Assembly (NCBI GenBank): GCA_903898715.1 | Contig: CAIUGL010000184.1 | Coordinates: forward strand, 1-64,000 | Source of the DNA: an uncultured Cytophagaceae bacterium | Lineage (GTDB): Bacteria; Bacteroidota; Bacteroidia; Cytophagales; Spirosomataceae | Length of the DNA stretch: 64,000 nt | Reading direction: 5' to 3' | Position numbers and translations under genes: made by a program | Notes under the pieces: model-generated | What the model saw: only the letters and a program-made list of their open reading frames with translations | Told to the model about the DNA's origin: nothing | Databases searched by the model: none | Shown: one piece after another, positions 1 to 9,119 of the stretch | How the letters are laid out: each line of letters starts with the position of its first letter | Numbering within the stretch: the stretch's first letter is position 1

Positions 1-1341
1 ATCGACCACCACACAATACGGCGTCCCAATTAAATCTTGACGGGTATAGCGCTTGCCAATTGCTCCACCATCGTCGTACGTTGTATTAAAGGCAAATTTA
101 AGTTGATTCGTAATCTCTTGTGCTTTTTCAGCCAAGCCATCTTTCTTCACCAATGGCAATACCGCCACTTTCGTTGGTGCCAATGCCGGATGAATATTCA
201 AATAAACACGCTGCTTCAAAGTTTCACCTTCGCCAGTTGTTTCTTCTGTATATGCATTGCATAAAATCGCTAAGAACAATCGATCTGCACCCACGGACGT
301 CTCCACGACATACGGAATGTAGTTCTGATTTATCTCTGGATCAAAATACTGTTGTTTCTTTTTCGATAATTCTTGATGCGCCTTCAGGTCAAAGTCGGTG
401 CGGGAGTGTATCCCCTCCATCTCTTTAAACCCAAATGGAAACTTATATTCAATGTCCACCGCCGCATTGGCATAATGCGCTAATTTATCGTGATCATGGA
501 ATTTCAAGGAATCAGCGGGTAAACCAATCGCCTGGTGAAACTTCATACGCGTCTCCTTCCATTTGTTGTACCATTCCATCTCCGTCCCAGGACGTACAAA
601 GAATTGCATTTCCATTTGTTCAAATTCACGCATGCGGAAGATGAAATTACGGGCTACAATCTCATTACGGAAGGCTTTTCCGATTTGCGCTATACCAAAC
701 GGCACTTTCATGCGGCCCGTTTTTTGCACATTTAAGAAATTGACAAAAATACCTTGAGCCGTTTCTGGACGTAAGTAAATCAACGACGCATCTTCAGATA
801 CGGCACCTACTTGCGTAGAGAACATCAAGTTAAACTGGCGTACTTCGGTCCAATTAGCCGTTCCTGAAACAGGGCATTTAATGTTTTGATCAATAATTAA
901 CTGACGAACAGCCTCTAAATCTCCCGCATCTAATCCCTTCGCCATCGCTTGCATTAAGGCTTTTGCCTCAGTTGCTTTTCCTTCGTCTTCTAATGCGGCT
1001 GCACGTTCTTCCAATAAAGTATCCGCACGGTAACGCTTCTTCGAATCTTTATTATCGATCATCGGATCGTTGAACGAGTCCACGTGACCCGAAGCTTTCC
1101 ATGTTAATGGATGCATAAAAATAGCCGCATCAAGGCCCACCACGTTGTCATTCAACATCGTCATAGCCTTGTACCAAACATTCTTTAAGTTATTCTTTAA
1201 TTCTACACCATTTTGACCGTAATCGTAAACAGCTTGTAAGCCATCGTAAATTTCCGAAGACGGGAATACGAATCCGTATTCTTTGGCATGTGATATGATA
1301 TCTTTTAATGCTGAGGCGGTATCTTGTTTTTTCGGCTCCAT
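1..1341 (-). CDS. glyS: Glycyl-tRNA synthetase (class II, dimeric type), 3' end outside window
   Basis: Charges tRNA-Gly with glycine in the cytoplasm. The frame is open on the minus strand from ATG at 1341 (alternative ATG at 1350) to the window edge, giving 447 residues without the C-terminal end. Near the N-terminus it reads AKEYGFVFPSSEIYDG, followed by CPVSGTANWTEV and the class II motif-2 stretch FRNEIVARNFIFRMREFEQ, all typical of the single-chain bacterial/eukaryotic-type GlyRS and not of the alpha2beta2 form. A TAAATTTG -7 box ends 11 bases before the 1341 ATG and only 2 before the 1350 ATG, which favours 1341. The missing part should be the last few dozen residues of the anticodon-binding domain. 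Identification is secure; the exact start is not. Confidence 0.95.
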   Translation of the reverse strand, partial: MEPKKQDTASALKDIISHAKEYGFVFPSSEIYDGLQAVYDYGQNGVELKNNLKNVWYKAMTMLNDNVVGLDAAIFMHPLTWKASGHVDSFNDPMIDNKDSKKRYRADTLLEERAAALEDEGKATEAKALMQAMAKGLDAGDLEAVRQLIIDQNIKCPVSGTANWTEVRQFNLMFSTQVGAVSEDASLIYLRPETAQGIFVNFLNVQKTGRMKVPFGIAQIGKAFRNEIVARNFIFRMREFEQMEMQFFVRPGTEMEWYNKWKETRMKFHQAIGLPADSLKFHDHDKLAHYANAAVDIEYKFPFGFKEMEGIHSRTDFDLKAHQELSKKKQQYFDPEINQNYIPYVVETSVGADRLFLAILCNAYTEETTGEGETLKQRVYLNIHPALAPTKVAVLPLVKKDGLAEKAQEITNQLKFAFNTTYDDGGAIGKRYTRQDLIGTPYCVVVD

Positions 1342-1351
1342 GTAATCCATT

Positions 1352-1359
1352 CAAATTTA
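1352..1359 (-). promoter_or_regulatory. Candidate -7 box (TAAATTTG) of glyS
   Basis: Read on the minus strand the sequence is TAAATTTG, a full match to the Bacteroidota -7 consensus TAnnTTTG. It lies 2 bases before one in-frame ATG and 10 before the next, so the transcript would have almost no leader. No clear -33 TTTG was found at the usual spacing. Confidence 0.45.
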
Positions 1360-1412
1360 GTCCGCAATTTACCGAAAAGAATGAAAGTATGCGGGTTAGC
1401 AAAGATTTTTCT

Positions 1413-1420
1413 TAATTTTG
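1413..1420 (+). promoter_or_regulatory. Candidate -7 box (TAATTTTG) of the GT9-led operon
   Basis: TAATTTTG matches TAnnTTTG and stands 18 bases before the ATG at 1439. A longer reading that starts at TTG 1418 would begin inside this box, so ATG 1439 is the better start. The -33 element is not obvious. Confidence 0.5.
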
Positions 1421-1438
1421 CGAGGCTATTTTTTTTAC

Positions 1439-2254
1439 ATGCAGCGAATTCTTTGTCTTCATTTTTCAGGTTCCCCAAACGCAATCGAAGGCGTTCGGAA
1501 AATTCGCGCCATACAAGCCGTACACCCGAATGCGGAAATCCATGTGTATTCTTCGATTGAATTTCCAGATGTTTTTAGTCTGGTCGTAGATCGTACCTTG
1601 ATTTATTTCGAGAAACCCAAAGGGATTTCGTTTGATGTAGTCTATGATTTAAGCCCTGCGTCAACGACCTTTTGGACCAAATTAACGATTGGTTCCTGGC
1701 CAAAACCTTGGACCGAAATGACCTCCATCGATTTCATCAAAGAGGTGCCTGCATTTGACCTAGTGGCTAAAGGTATTACAGGGAAATATATCGTTTACGC
1801 CCTGGAAGGTGATTTAGTGACACAGGTGTTGGATTATCCCAACATGGTTCGCCTGATGGATAAATTGGATATTCCCATTGTGTTAATTGGTAATTCCTGG
1901 GATGAGAATTTCGGGTACCGACTCAATAAAATATTTCCTGAAAAGGTACATAACCTGTGCAAGTTTTACACGCACACAGAGATGGCGGCCATCATGCGTG
2001 ATGCTGAATTTATCATATCGCATGATTCACCCATGCTCGAAATCGCGCAAATATTAGGGAAGAAGACGTTTGCTATTTTTGGCGCGTCAACGACACAATT
2101 GCCTGCCAGTGATACCCTAACGATCCTGGAAAATAAGGAGCTGGGCTGTCGGCCTTGTTCTTCAAAATTGCTTAACTATTGTCCAGTAGATCACTTTCAA
2201 TGTATGAAAGACATCGATTTAAGTCCTATCATTCACGCTTCAAAAACGCTATGA
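1439..2254 (+). CDS. Glycosyltransferase family 9 (heptosyltransferase-like)
   Basis: A 271-residue protein whose C-terminal half carries the GT9 nucleotide-sugar signature: HDSPMLEIAQ followed by FAIFGAST at about residues 195-220, matching the usual nDSg..H.A...g.p....FG.t pattern. GT9 enzymes add heptose or similar sugars to lipopolysaccharide core on the cytoplasmic side of the inner membrane. It is shorter than typical family members (about 330-350 residues) and has a compact N-terminal domain. The stop overlaps the next start as ATGA, so it is probably translationally coupled to the amidase gene behind it. The acceptor and the sugar cannot be told from sequence. Family is likely, exact function open. 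Confidence 0.75.
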   Translation: MQRILCLHFSGSPNAIEGVRKIRAIQAVHPNAEIHVYSSIEFPDVFSLVVDRTLIYFEKPKGISFDVVYDLSPASTTFWTKLTIGSWPKPWTEMTSIDFIKEVPAFDLVAKGITGKYIVYALEGDLVTQVLDYPNMVRLMDKLDIPIVLIGNSWDENFGYRLNKIFPEKVHNLCKFYTHTEMAAIMRDAEFIISHDSPMLEIAQILGKKTFAIFGASTTQLPASDTLTILENKELGCRPCSSKLLNYCPVDHFQCMKDIDLSPIIHASKTL

Positions 2255-3117
2255 AAAACGTTTCTTTTGCCTTAGTTCAGTTGACATGTTCAACGGATGT
2301 AGCGGCCAACCAGGCTAAAACGGTGCAAGCGATTCGCGATGCAGCTGCGCGCGGTGCGCAGGTAATCTGCCTACAAGAATTGTTCAGCTCTGTGTATTTC
2401 TGCTACGAAGAAAATACGGCGTTTTTTGATTTGGCAGAAGCGATTCCAGGTCCAAGCACGGATATGTTTGGCGGGTTAGCGAAGGAATTGAACGTCGTAA
2501 TTATCGCTTCGTTGTTTGAAAAACGGGCCGCGGGTTTGTTTCATAATACAACAGCAGTAATCGATGCCGATGGATCTTACCTAGGTAAGTACCGTAAAAT
2601 GCACATTCCAGACGATCCTGGCTATTACGAGAAATATTATTTTACGCCAGGTGATTTAGGCTACCAAGTGTTTGATACAAAGTATGCCAAAGTAGGCGTG
2701 TTGATTTGTTGGGACCAATGGTATCCAGAAGCAGCCCGACTAACCGCCTTGCAAGGGGCGGAGGTGTTAGTGTATCCAACGGCGATTGGCTGGGACATGG
2801 AAGAGCAAAATGCAGAGATCAACCGCGAGCAATATCAAGCCTGGCAAACGATTCAGCGTTCGCATGCCATCGCGAATGGGGTTCCTGTCATTTCGGTCAA
2901 CCGCGTAGGCGTAGAAAATGGGCAGCAGTTTTGGGGCGGTAGTTTTGTCGCCAATGCCGGCGGACGTATCATTTTCCAAGCGCCACATGACGTGGAGGAA
3001 GTGGCCATTGTGGACGTAGACGTAGAGTCAAGCGAATATTACCGCAAGACCTGGCCTTTCCTGCGTGATCGTCGCATCGATTCCTACCAAGACATCACTA
3101 AACGCTTCATCGATTGA
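2251..3117 (+). CDS. aguB: N-carbamoylputrescine amidase
   Basis: Nitrilase-superfamily enzyme of 288 residues that hydrolyses N-carbamoylputrescine to putrescine, CO2 and ammonia, the last step of the agmatine route to polyamines. The Glu-Lys-Cys catalytic set is visible: LQELF (about residue 43), YRKMHIPD (about 115) and VLICWDQWYPEAAR (about 152), the last being the characteristic AguB form. It starts at ATG 2251, overlapping the GT9 stop by 4 bases; a longer reading from 2179 runs inside the GT9 gene and is rejected. Its stop overlaps the TTG start of the next gene (TTGA). Its pathway partner, agmatine deiminase, lies at 23338-24390. Confidence 0.92.
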   Translation: MKNVSFALVQLTCSTDVAANQAKTVQAIRDAAARGAQVICLQELFSSVYFCYEENTAFFDLAEAIPGPSTDMFGGLAKELNVVIIASLFEKRAAGLFHNTTAVIDADGSYLGKYRKMHIPDDPGYYEKYYFTPGDLGYQVFDTKYAKVGVLICWDQWYPEAARLTALQGAEVLVYPTAIGWDMEEQNAEINREQYQAWQTIQRSHAIANGVPVISVNRVGVENGQQFWGGSFVANAGGRIIFQAPHDVEEVAIVDVDVESSEYYRKTWPFLRDRRIDSYQDITKRFID

Positions 3118-4955
3118 ATTATATCATTAGCCTCATTCGTTTGTACGCTTTTTGGCTAATCTTCTTTTTGGTCGAACGCATCATCTTTGTTATTCGATTT
3201 TGGGATGCTATCACCGAGGCCGGTGGCTCCGAGGTATTCGCCATCTTTCAATCAGCTTTGCGCCTCGATGCTTCGATGACGGGTTATGTGCTCGTTATTC
3301 CCGCTTTGTTGTGGGCAATCGAAATTGTTTCTGGAAAATCGTATGTTTCCCCGCGTTTTTTGATTGGGTACCAACGGTTTTTTATTGGCCTTTTTGCGCT
3401 CATCGGGGCCGTAAATTTGAATATATATCAAGAGTGGGGAGCGAAGGTTAATTATAAAGTCTTCAAAATATTTTTTAATTATCCATACGAATCGACGATC
3501 TCGAGCTTGGAAACGGGAATCGGTTTGACGGTCGGGATATTTCTTTTTCAGGTCCTGTTTTTTGGTTGGCTTATCAGATTCTTTATTCGTCCTACTTATC
3601 AACTACATCCTTGGTTAGTACGTCCGGTACTCAGTTTGTTTGTTTTAGGACTAACCTTTTTGAGCGTACGGGGCGGCTGGCAATTAGCTCCTATCAGCCA
3701 AAGTATGGCGTATTTTTCTTCCAAGCCTATCTTAAACCATGCGGCAGTGAATACTTCCTGGAATTTGGCGCAGGATGTTACGAATAATTTAGCTGGAAAT
3801 ACGGCCGACTTTCATTACTTGCCCGAGTCTCAGGTAGATTCAATTTTACATGAATATGAGTCAGGAGATTCGTTGGCCCGAACGGAGATACTCACCAACA
3901 AGCGTCCTAATGTTGTCTTCATAATCTTGGAAAGTTTCACGGCTGATGTTGTAGAATCATTAGGGGGTGAGACGGGAATAAGTGCCGAATTAGGTCAATT
4001 GATGCAGCAGGGCGTATCTTTCACGAATTTGTATGCTTCGGGAGATCGTACAGATAAAGGCTTAATTGCCGTGATGAGTGCATTTCCGGCGCAGGCTACC
4101 AAAAGCATTATTTCCGAGACGGATAAGCAGGAAAAATTACCCTCAGTCGCTCAAGTATTTAAAGAGCAAGGCTATCAAACAACCTTCATGTATGGGGGCG
4201 AAAGTGAGTTTTTTGGGTTTAAGCCTTATGTGTTGAGTCATGGGTTTGATCGCTCCACCGACAAGCATGCGTTTGCGGAGAAGGATCAAAATTCCAAATG
4301 GGGAGCGCATGATGGTGTGGTATTTAAGCGTTTTCAGTCTGAATTGGGTCAATTAAAACAGCCGTTTTTCGCGACCATGCTCACGCTTTCGAATCATGAG
4401 CCCTTTGAAATTCCGGAGACTCCACGCTTTCCTGGGTCCGATTTACCGAATCGCTTTCGGAGTACGGCCTTTTATACCGATAAATCCTTGGGTGCTTTTA
4501 TTCGTTCTGCACGTAAAGAGGCTTGGTTTAAAAATACGTTGTTTGTTATTGTGGCTGATCATGGTCACCGCTTGCCGAAAGAAAAATATGCGATTTCGGA
4601 ATCACAACGCTTCCACATTCCTTTGGTGCTTTTTGGCGATGTGATTAAACCTGAATTTCGTGGAAAACAACTGCCGGTATTTGGTAGCCAAACAGATATC
4701 GCGAAAACCGTGTTAGGCCAAATGGGCTTGGATGGCAGTCGGTTTGCGTTTAGTCAAGATTTATTTGCCACGCATCCAGATCGGGGATATGCATTTTTCG
4801 ACTGGGATAATGGTTTTGGAGTAATCAGTAAACAAGGGTTTACCAGTTATGATAATGCGGGAAAGCGCCTGATCAAGCAGGAGGGAAGTACGCGTTTATT
4901 GCCTTTTGGTCAAGCGTACATGCAAAAAGTATTTGCTACATACTTGAGTTATTAA
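3114..4955 (+). CDS. LTA synthase-like membrane sulfatase-fold phosphotransferase
   Basis: A 613-residue protein with about five N-terminal membrane segments (residues 1-190) and a C-terminal extracytoplasmic alkaline-phosphatase-superfamily domain. The domain begins PNVVFIILESF (metal-ligand Glu near 272), has a GDRTDKG stretch holding the likely Thr nucleophile (near 313) and ADHGHR (near 482). This is the layout of LtaS/OpgB/EptA-type enzymes that move phosphoglycerol or phosphoethanolamine onto envelope acceptors. In a Gram-negative cell, lipoteichoic acid is not expected, so a periplasmic glycan or lipid acceptor is more likely. It starts at TTG 3114, overlapping the aguB stop, and ends in a TTAA stop shared with the convergent bshB1. 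Confidence 0.8.
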   Translation: MNYIISLIRLYAFWLIFFLVERIIFVIRFWDAITEAGGSEVFAIFQSALRLDASMTGYVLVIPALLWAIEIVSGKSYVSPRFLIGYQRFFIGLFALIGAVNLNIYQEWGAKVNYKVFKIFFNYPYESTISSLETGIGLTVGIFLFQVLFFGWLIRFFIRPTYQLHPWLVRPVLSLFVLGLTFLSVRGGWQLAPISQSMAYFSSKPILNHAAVNTSWNLAQDVTNNLAGNTADFHYLPESQVDSILHEYESGDSLARTEILTNKRPNVVFIILESFTADVVESLGGETGISAELGQLMQQGVSFTNLYASGDRTDKGLIAVMSAFPAQATKSIISETDKQEKLPSVAQVFKEQGYQTTFMYGGESEFFGFKPYVLSHGFDRSTDKHAFAEKDQNSKWGAHDGVVFKRFQSELGQLKQPFFATMLTLSNHEPFEIPETPRFPGSDLPNRFRSTAFYTDKSLGAFIRSARKEAWFKNTLFVIVADHGHRLPKEKYAISESQRFHIPLVLFGDVIKPEFRGKQLPVFGSQTDIAKTVLGQMGLDGSRFAFSQDLFATHPDRGYAFFDWDNGFGVISKQGFTSYDNAGKRLIKQEGSTRLLPFGQAYMQKVFATYLSY

Positions 4956-5668
4956 GCGAGTATGCTTAAATCCTGAATGGCAATTGTTTTCTGTGTTTGA
5001 AACCCTTCTCCATACGTCACCCCAATCTTATGTCCCATTTCACGGGCACGTGCTTCGATGAAGTTTAAGAAATCAGGGCTTGAAATATAGGAAGCTGGCT
5101 CGTTCGAATTGGGGTCAAAAAACTGGCTACGAAACGCACGGATTGCGGCTTCTTTTGTTGGCCAATGTTCGGTAATGTCAACCACAAAATCAGGCTCCAA
5201 GTAGCGATCCTGAATGTAATGAAAGACTTGTTTAGGACGCCATTCCGTTTGTTTTTCGCCATTGCGTGACGTTTCAATCTTGCGCAAGCCACTCAAAAAA
5301 CAGGCATCTATGGCCAATTGTGCACCTTTTCCGTGGTCGGGGTGCCTATCTTCCAACGCATTAGCTAATACGATGTCCGGCTGATATGCCCGTATCACTT
5401 CAATTAACTTCAATTGGCTCGCTTGATCATTTACAAAAAAACCATCGGCTAACCCAATATTCTCACGTACCTGTATGCCTAAGATTTCCGTTGCCGCAGC
5501 AGATTCAGCTAAGCGAATTTCCGGTGTTCCGCGTGTGCCTAATTCACCACGTGTAAAATCGACGATGCCAACTTTCTTACCCAGTGCTAATTGCTTGCGG
5601 ATTGTTCCTGAGCAAGCTAATTCAGCATCATCTGGATGCGCGGCCATCACTAATATGTCAAGTTTCAT
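4952..5668 (-). CDS. bshB1: Bacillithiol biosynthesis deacetylase BshB1
   Basis: PIG-L-family zinc deacetylase of 238 residues that removes the acetyl group from GlcNAc-malate during bacillithiol synthesis. The metal site is clear: AHPDDAE at residues 10-16 and DRHPDHGKG at 107-115, and TRGELGTRG near 39-47 is characteristic of BshB1. It lies last in a minus-strand run with trxB and an M23 peptidase gene; together with trxB this suggests thiol-redox housekeeping. The stop codon overlaps that of the convergent LTA-synthase-like gene by 4 bases, leaving no room for a terminator between them. Confidence 0.92.
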   Translation of the reverse strand: MKLDILVMAAHPDDAELACSGTIRKQLALGKKVGIVDFTRGELGTRGTPEIRLAESAAATEILGIQVRENIGLADGFFVNDQASQLKLIEVIRAYQPDIVLANALEDRHPDHGKGAQLAIDACFLSGLRKIETSRNGEKQTEWRPKQVFHYIQDRYLEPDFVVDITEHWPTKEAAIRAFRSQFFDPNSNEPASYISSPDFLNFIEARAREMGHKIGVTYGEGFQTQKTIAIQDLSILA

Positions 5669-5682
5669 CGGATCGTACAGAT

Positions 5683-6795
5683 TTAGTGAATGCGAAGTCG
5701 TCTGCCAGCACGAATGGTAGAGGAAAGACGCAGGCCGTTTAGTTTGGCTAATTTATTAACCGACATCCCTGCGCGTTGCGCGATGGTGTACAATGAATCG
5801 CCTGAACGAACTTTCACCCAAGCCTTGCGACGGGTTTTGATTTTGTCACCCACGCTTCCATATTCATTACGAAGAGAAAGTGCACGGGCATTAAATGTTT
5901 GGGCTGTGATTAATAAATGGTCCGACAAGGGTTCGCCAGTTCCAAAATTAAATACCTGATTCGGATTGAATGGGTTTCCCTCATACCGTGTTTCAAAGTG
6001 CAAGTGTGAACCTGTACTCCGTCCCGTATTTCCACCTAGGCCAATTTCATCTCCCGCTTTAACGAAAGTTCCCGGCTCTAGATTTTGCTTCGAAAGGTGA
6101 CCATAAAGTGTTTCTAATCCATTGTAGTGACGAACGACCATAAATTTACCGTACCCACCCCAGTCCACACTGGCCACACGAACAATGCCATCAAACGCTG
6201 AATAAACCGGATATCCCGTCTCTAAATCCAAATCAACTCCGGCATGTAAACGGCCCCAACGTGGTCCAAATGGACTAGTTTGTTTCACAGTTGCCAATGG
6301 CGGAGACCAGTTACGGCCAGCTGGTAAATTGTATAATTCTAAATCAATTGGCTCATCAAAATCCTTTGCGTTGATATCGTATGGATCAATACTTTTGGTA
6401 TCCCAAATCGAATAATAGGACGCTACCGAGACAAAATCTTCCGATCCCACCGGTGCATTTTCTTCCTCAATTTCCACGACCAATGCCTCACCCTCATCAA
6501 TCGATGTAGTATCGAAATTACTGATCGTCGGATTAAGGATTTTCAACGGTTCGTACTTACGTTCCTGCAGCTCAGATCCCTGAATGGCCGTCGCCGTACT
6601 CTCACTCTCCGTGCGGAAAGTCAGTGGAGGTAGTTCGTCTAAATCGTTCTTTTTAGCGGAATTGTTTTGATACAAGTTGGCATTCGACTTGAAATCAATC
6701 TTCGTATTCTTCTTAAATAACTTTTTTTCTTGGGCATACGCGCTCAAAGTCACAAAGACAAGCGCTAATCCCCAAACTAGTTTTCTACTAATCAT
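5683..6795 (-). CDS. M23 family metallopeptidase with C-terminal LysM domain
   Basis: A 370-residue exported murein hydrolase or hydrolase activator. A signal peptide ends near SAYAQ (residue 22). The M23 domain (about 165-275) has the zinc residues GRLHAGVDLD and SHLHFE, plus VRHYNGLETLYGHL. A LysM peptidoglycan-binding motif closes the protein (VRSGDSLYTIAQRAG... RRLRIH, about 325-370). All catalytic positions are present, so it may be an active DD-endopeptidase. The long low-complexity stretch at residues 25-160 is a likely linker. It sits 9 bases behind trxB and 14 before bshB1, so the three are probably co-transcribed. Confidence 0.9.
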   Translation of the reverse strand: MISRKLVWGLALVFVTLSAYAQEKKLFKKNTKIDFKSNANLYQNNSAKKNDLDELPPLTFRTESESTATAIQGSELQERKYEPLKILNPTISNFDTTSIDEGEALVVEIEEENAPVGSEDFVSVASYYSIWDTKSIDPYDINAKDFDEPIDLELYNLPAGRNWSPPLATVKQTSPFGPRWGRLHAGVDLDLETGYPVYSAFDGIVRVASVDWGGYGKFMVVRHYNGLETLYGHLSKQNLEPGTFVKAGDEIGLGGNTGRSTGSHLHFETRYEGNPFNPNQVFNFGTGEPLSDHLLITAQTFNARALSLRNEYGSVGDKIKTRRKAWVKVRSGDSLYTIAQRAGMSVNKLAKLNGLRLSSTIRAGRRLRIH

Positions 6796-6804
6796 GAAAT
6801 CGTA

Positions 6805-7743
6805 TTAATGTAAATTGCTCGCGGCCAACCATCTTTCCGCGTCCAAAGCAGCCATACAGCCACTTCCTGCCGCCGTAACGGCTTGTCGGTACATCGAATC
6901 CTGCACATCCCCACACGCGAAAACGCCTGGGATATTTGTCTTACTTGTACCTTTTTCTGTGATTAGGTATTCTTGCGCATCCATGTCCAATTGGCCTTTA
7001 AAGATGCTCGTATTCGGTTGGTGACCAATCGCCACAAAGAAACCCGTTAACGCAATTTCCTCAGTCGCTTGAGTAACATTATTTTTAATGCGAATGCCCG
7101 TTACACCATTGGCATCACCTAAAATTTCTTCTGTTTCTGAATTCCAATGAATCGTGATTTTCGGATTCTTTTTTACACGCTCCTGCATGATTAAGGATGC
7201 ACGCATTTCGTCCCGACGAACAATCAGGTGCACTTGGGTACATAAATTAGCTAGGTAACTTGCCTCTTCAGCTGCGGTGTCACCGGCGCCAACAACCGCT
7301 ACGGTTTGATTGCGGTAGAAAAATCCATCACAAACAGCACAAGCCGAAACGCCTAAACCATTGTAGGTTGTTTCCCCCTCAAGTCCAAGCCATTTAGCCG
7401 ATGCTCCCGTTGCAATAATGACTGAATCAGCTAAAATTTCAGTGCTTTCATCGATCCACACTTTTTTCGGTTGGCTTGAAAAATCAACTTTCGTTGCCAT
7501 ACCAAAACGCACATCTGTCCCAAAACGCTTCGCTTGATTCTCTAAATCAACCATCATCGTAGGCCCATCTACACCCTGTGGATAGCCTGGAAAATTGTCA
7601 ACCTCCGTTGTCGTCGTTAACTGACCACCTGGTTGTCCACCCATGTACATAACAGGATTTAATCCAGCACGTGAAGCGTAAATTGCGGCCGTATATCCCG
7701 CAGGTCCAGAACCAATAATTAAGCATTTAATAGAAGAAGCCAT
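6805..7743 (-). CDS. trxB: Thioredoxin-disulfide reductase
   Basis: Flavoenzyme of 312 residues that passes electrons from NADPH to thioredoxin. It shows the FAD-binding GSGPAGYTAAIYA at the N-terminus, the redox-active CAVCDG pair (about residue 135), the NADPH-binding GAGDTAAEEA and the closing FACGDVQD segment that binds FAD. I start it at ATG 7743 because the FAD motif then begins at residue 9, as is usual; a reading from 7776 adds 11 unneeded residues. It leads the minus-strand run trxB, M23 peptidase, bshB1. No convincing -7 box was found upstream. Confidence 0.95.
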   Translation of the reverse strand: MASSIKCLIIGSGPAGYTAAIYASRAGLNPVMYMGGQPGGQLTTTTEVDNFPGYPQGVDGPTMMVDLENQAKRFGTDVRFGMATKVDFSSQPKKVWIDESTEILADSVIIATGASAKWLGLEGETTYNGLGVSACAVCDGFFYRNQTVAVVGAGDTAAEEASYLANLCTQVHLIVRRDEMRASLIMQERVKKNPKITIHWNSETEEILGDANGVTGIRIKNNVTQATEEIALTGFFVAIGHQPNTSIFKGQLDMDAQEYLITEKGTSKTNIPGVFACGDVQDSMYRQAVTAAGSGCMAALDAERWLAASNLH

Positions 7744-7830
7744 AGCTGATAAAAATTCGTTGAAATGAGCCGACAAAATTCGGCAAATAAGTGCAGAATG
7801 CCAAACGATGAAAATTTCAGTTTAGTTCCT

Positions 7831-7838
7831 TACATTTG
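7831..7838 (+). promoter_or_regulatory. Candidate -7 box (TACATTTG) of the DctA-like gene
   Basis: Exact match to TAnnTTTG, 21 bases before ATG 7860. The longer frame that begins with TTG 7836 starts inside the box and so is probably not translated. The -33 element is unclear. Confidence 0.5.
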
Positions 7839-7859
7839 TTTCAACCTCTTTTCAAACGA

Positions 7860-9119
7860 ATGAAATCAAAGAATATTACACACAACCTAACATTTTGGGT
7901 GCTTTTATCAATCTTGATTGGCGTACTTGTTGGCCATTTTGCACCTTCCCTCGCTTTATACCCTGTTTTTGAAAGTAAAATAAGCTATAGCTTGTTGGGC
8001 GCCGATTTAGCTTTTGGCCCCACGCTGAGCGAAGTTTTTAGTGGTATTTTTATCAGCCTTGTCAAATTATTTATTCATCCCATCATCTTTCTGACGATCA
8101 GTTTAGGAATCGTGAATATGGGGAATTTAAAGAAGGTCGGCCGGGTAGGCGGAAAGGCTTTGTTGTATTTTGAGGTAGTCACCACAGTTGCTTTGTTGAT
8201 CGGTTTACTCGTTTCCAATGTGTTAACTCCAGGTGAGGGCGTTATTCGAGGCGATGTCGCAGGAGGAGATATTTCGAAATACACTTCAAAGGCCGCTTCG
8301 TTCAGTTGGATCTTATTTCTAAAAGAAAATTTCACCATTCAAGTTTTAGGCTTCTCTTTGTTTTTTGGCACGTTTCTGAATTTTGTTCGCGGTAAAGCCA
8401 AAATGGTTTCCGGTATGCATCAAGCATCGGACTGGGTATTTAAAGCCTTGCATGCGATCATGTATTTAGCCCCTTTGGGAGCTTTAGGCGGTATGGCGTA
8501 TACGATCGGTAAATTTGGTATTCACTCGTTATTGCCTCTTGCGAAACTGATGGTTTCAGTTTATGCAACGATGGCCATTTTCATTTTTGTGGTGCTTGGT
8601 TTAATCATGCGTAACTGCGGCGAGCGCATCGGTAAATTCTTAAGCTACATCAAAGAAGAGTTATTGATTGTATTAGGAACTTCTTCCTCGGAAGCCGCTT
8701 TACCTTCACTCATGTTGAAGTTGGAGAAAATGGGCTGTTCTAAATCCGTTGTAGGTCTTGTAGTTCCCGCAGGTTATTCTTTTAACCTAGACGGTACCAG
8801 TATTTACTTGTCCATGGCCACGTTATTTCTGGCCCAAGTGTATGGAATCCAATTGAATTGGGAGCAATTACTAACAATCATCGGAGTATTGATGGTAACC
8901 TCCAAAGGTGCCGCTGGTGTAACTGGGAGTGGATTTGTCGTATTGGCATCTACGCTAACGGCACTACAGGTTATCCCATTGGAAGGTTTGGCATTGCTCT
9001 TAGGCGTAGATCGCTTCATGTCAGAGGCACGTGCGATTACCAATTTTATTGGCAATGGCGTAGCGACTGTTTGGTTAGCGAAACACGAAGGGGAATTTAA
9101 TCCTCCGGTTACGGATTAG
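7860..9119 (+). CDS. Dicarboxylate:cation symporter (DAACS family, DctA-like)
   Basis: A 419-residue inner-membrane secondary transporter. Family landmarks are the serine-rich hairpin GTSSSEAALPSLM (about 275), the TM7 motif YSFNLDGTSIY and the TM8 motif GVDRFMSEARAITNFIGNGVAT. The last closely resembles E. coli DctA as I recall it, rather than the DMGRT form seen in the second DAACS protein of this window (42508-43740), so C4-dicarboxylate uptake is the better guess here. It is divergent from trxB. Its stop overlaps that of the convergent M61 protease by 11 bases. Family is certain; the substrate is inferred. Confidence 0.88.
   Translation: MKSKNITHNLTFWVLLSILIGVLVGHFAPSLALYPVFESKISYSLLGADLAFGPTLSEVFSGIFISLVKLFIHPIIFLTISLGIVNMGNLKKVGRVGGKALLYFEVVTTVALLIGLLVSNVLTPGEGVIRGDVAGGDISKYTSKAASFSWILFLKENFTIQVLGFSLFFGTFLNFVRGKAKMVSGMHQASDWVFKALHAIMYLAPLGALGGMAYTIGKFGIHSLLPLAKLMVSVYATMAIFIFVVLGLIMRNCGERIGKFLSYIKEELLIVLGTSSSEAALPSLMLKLEKMGCSKSVVGLVVPAGYSFNLDGTSIYLSMATLFLAQVYGIQLNWEQLLTIIGVLMVTSKGAAGVTGSGFVVLASTLTALQVIPLEGLALLLGVDRFMSEARAITNFIGNGVATVWLAKHEGEFNPPVTD

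Noticed and set aside
7836-7859. TTG start for the DctA-like gene
   Set aside because: The TTG lies inside the TACATTTG -7 box, so it would not be transcribed as part of the leader. The same reasoning removes the TTG start at 1418.
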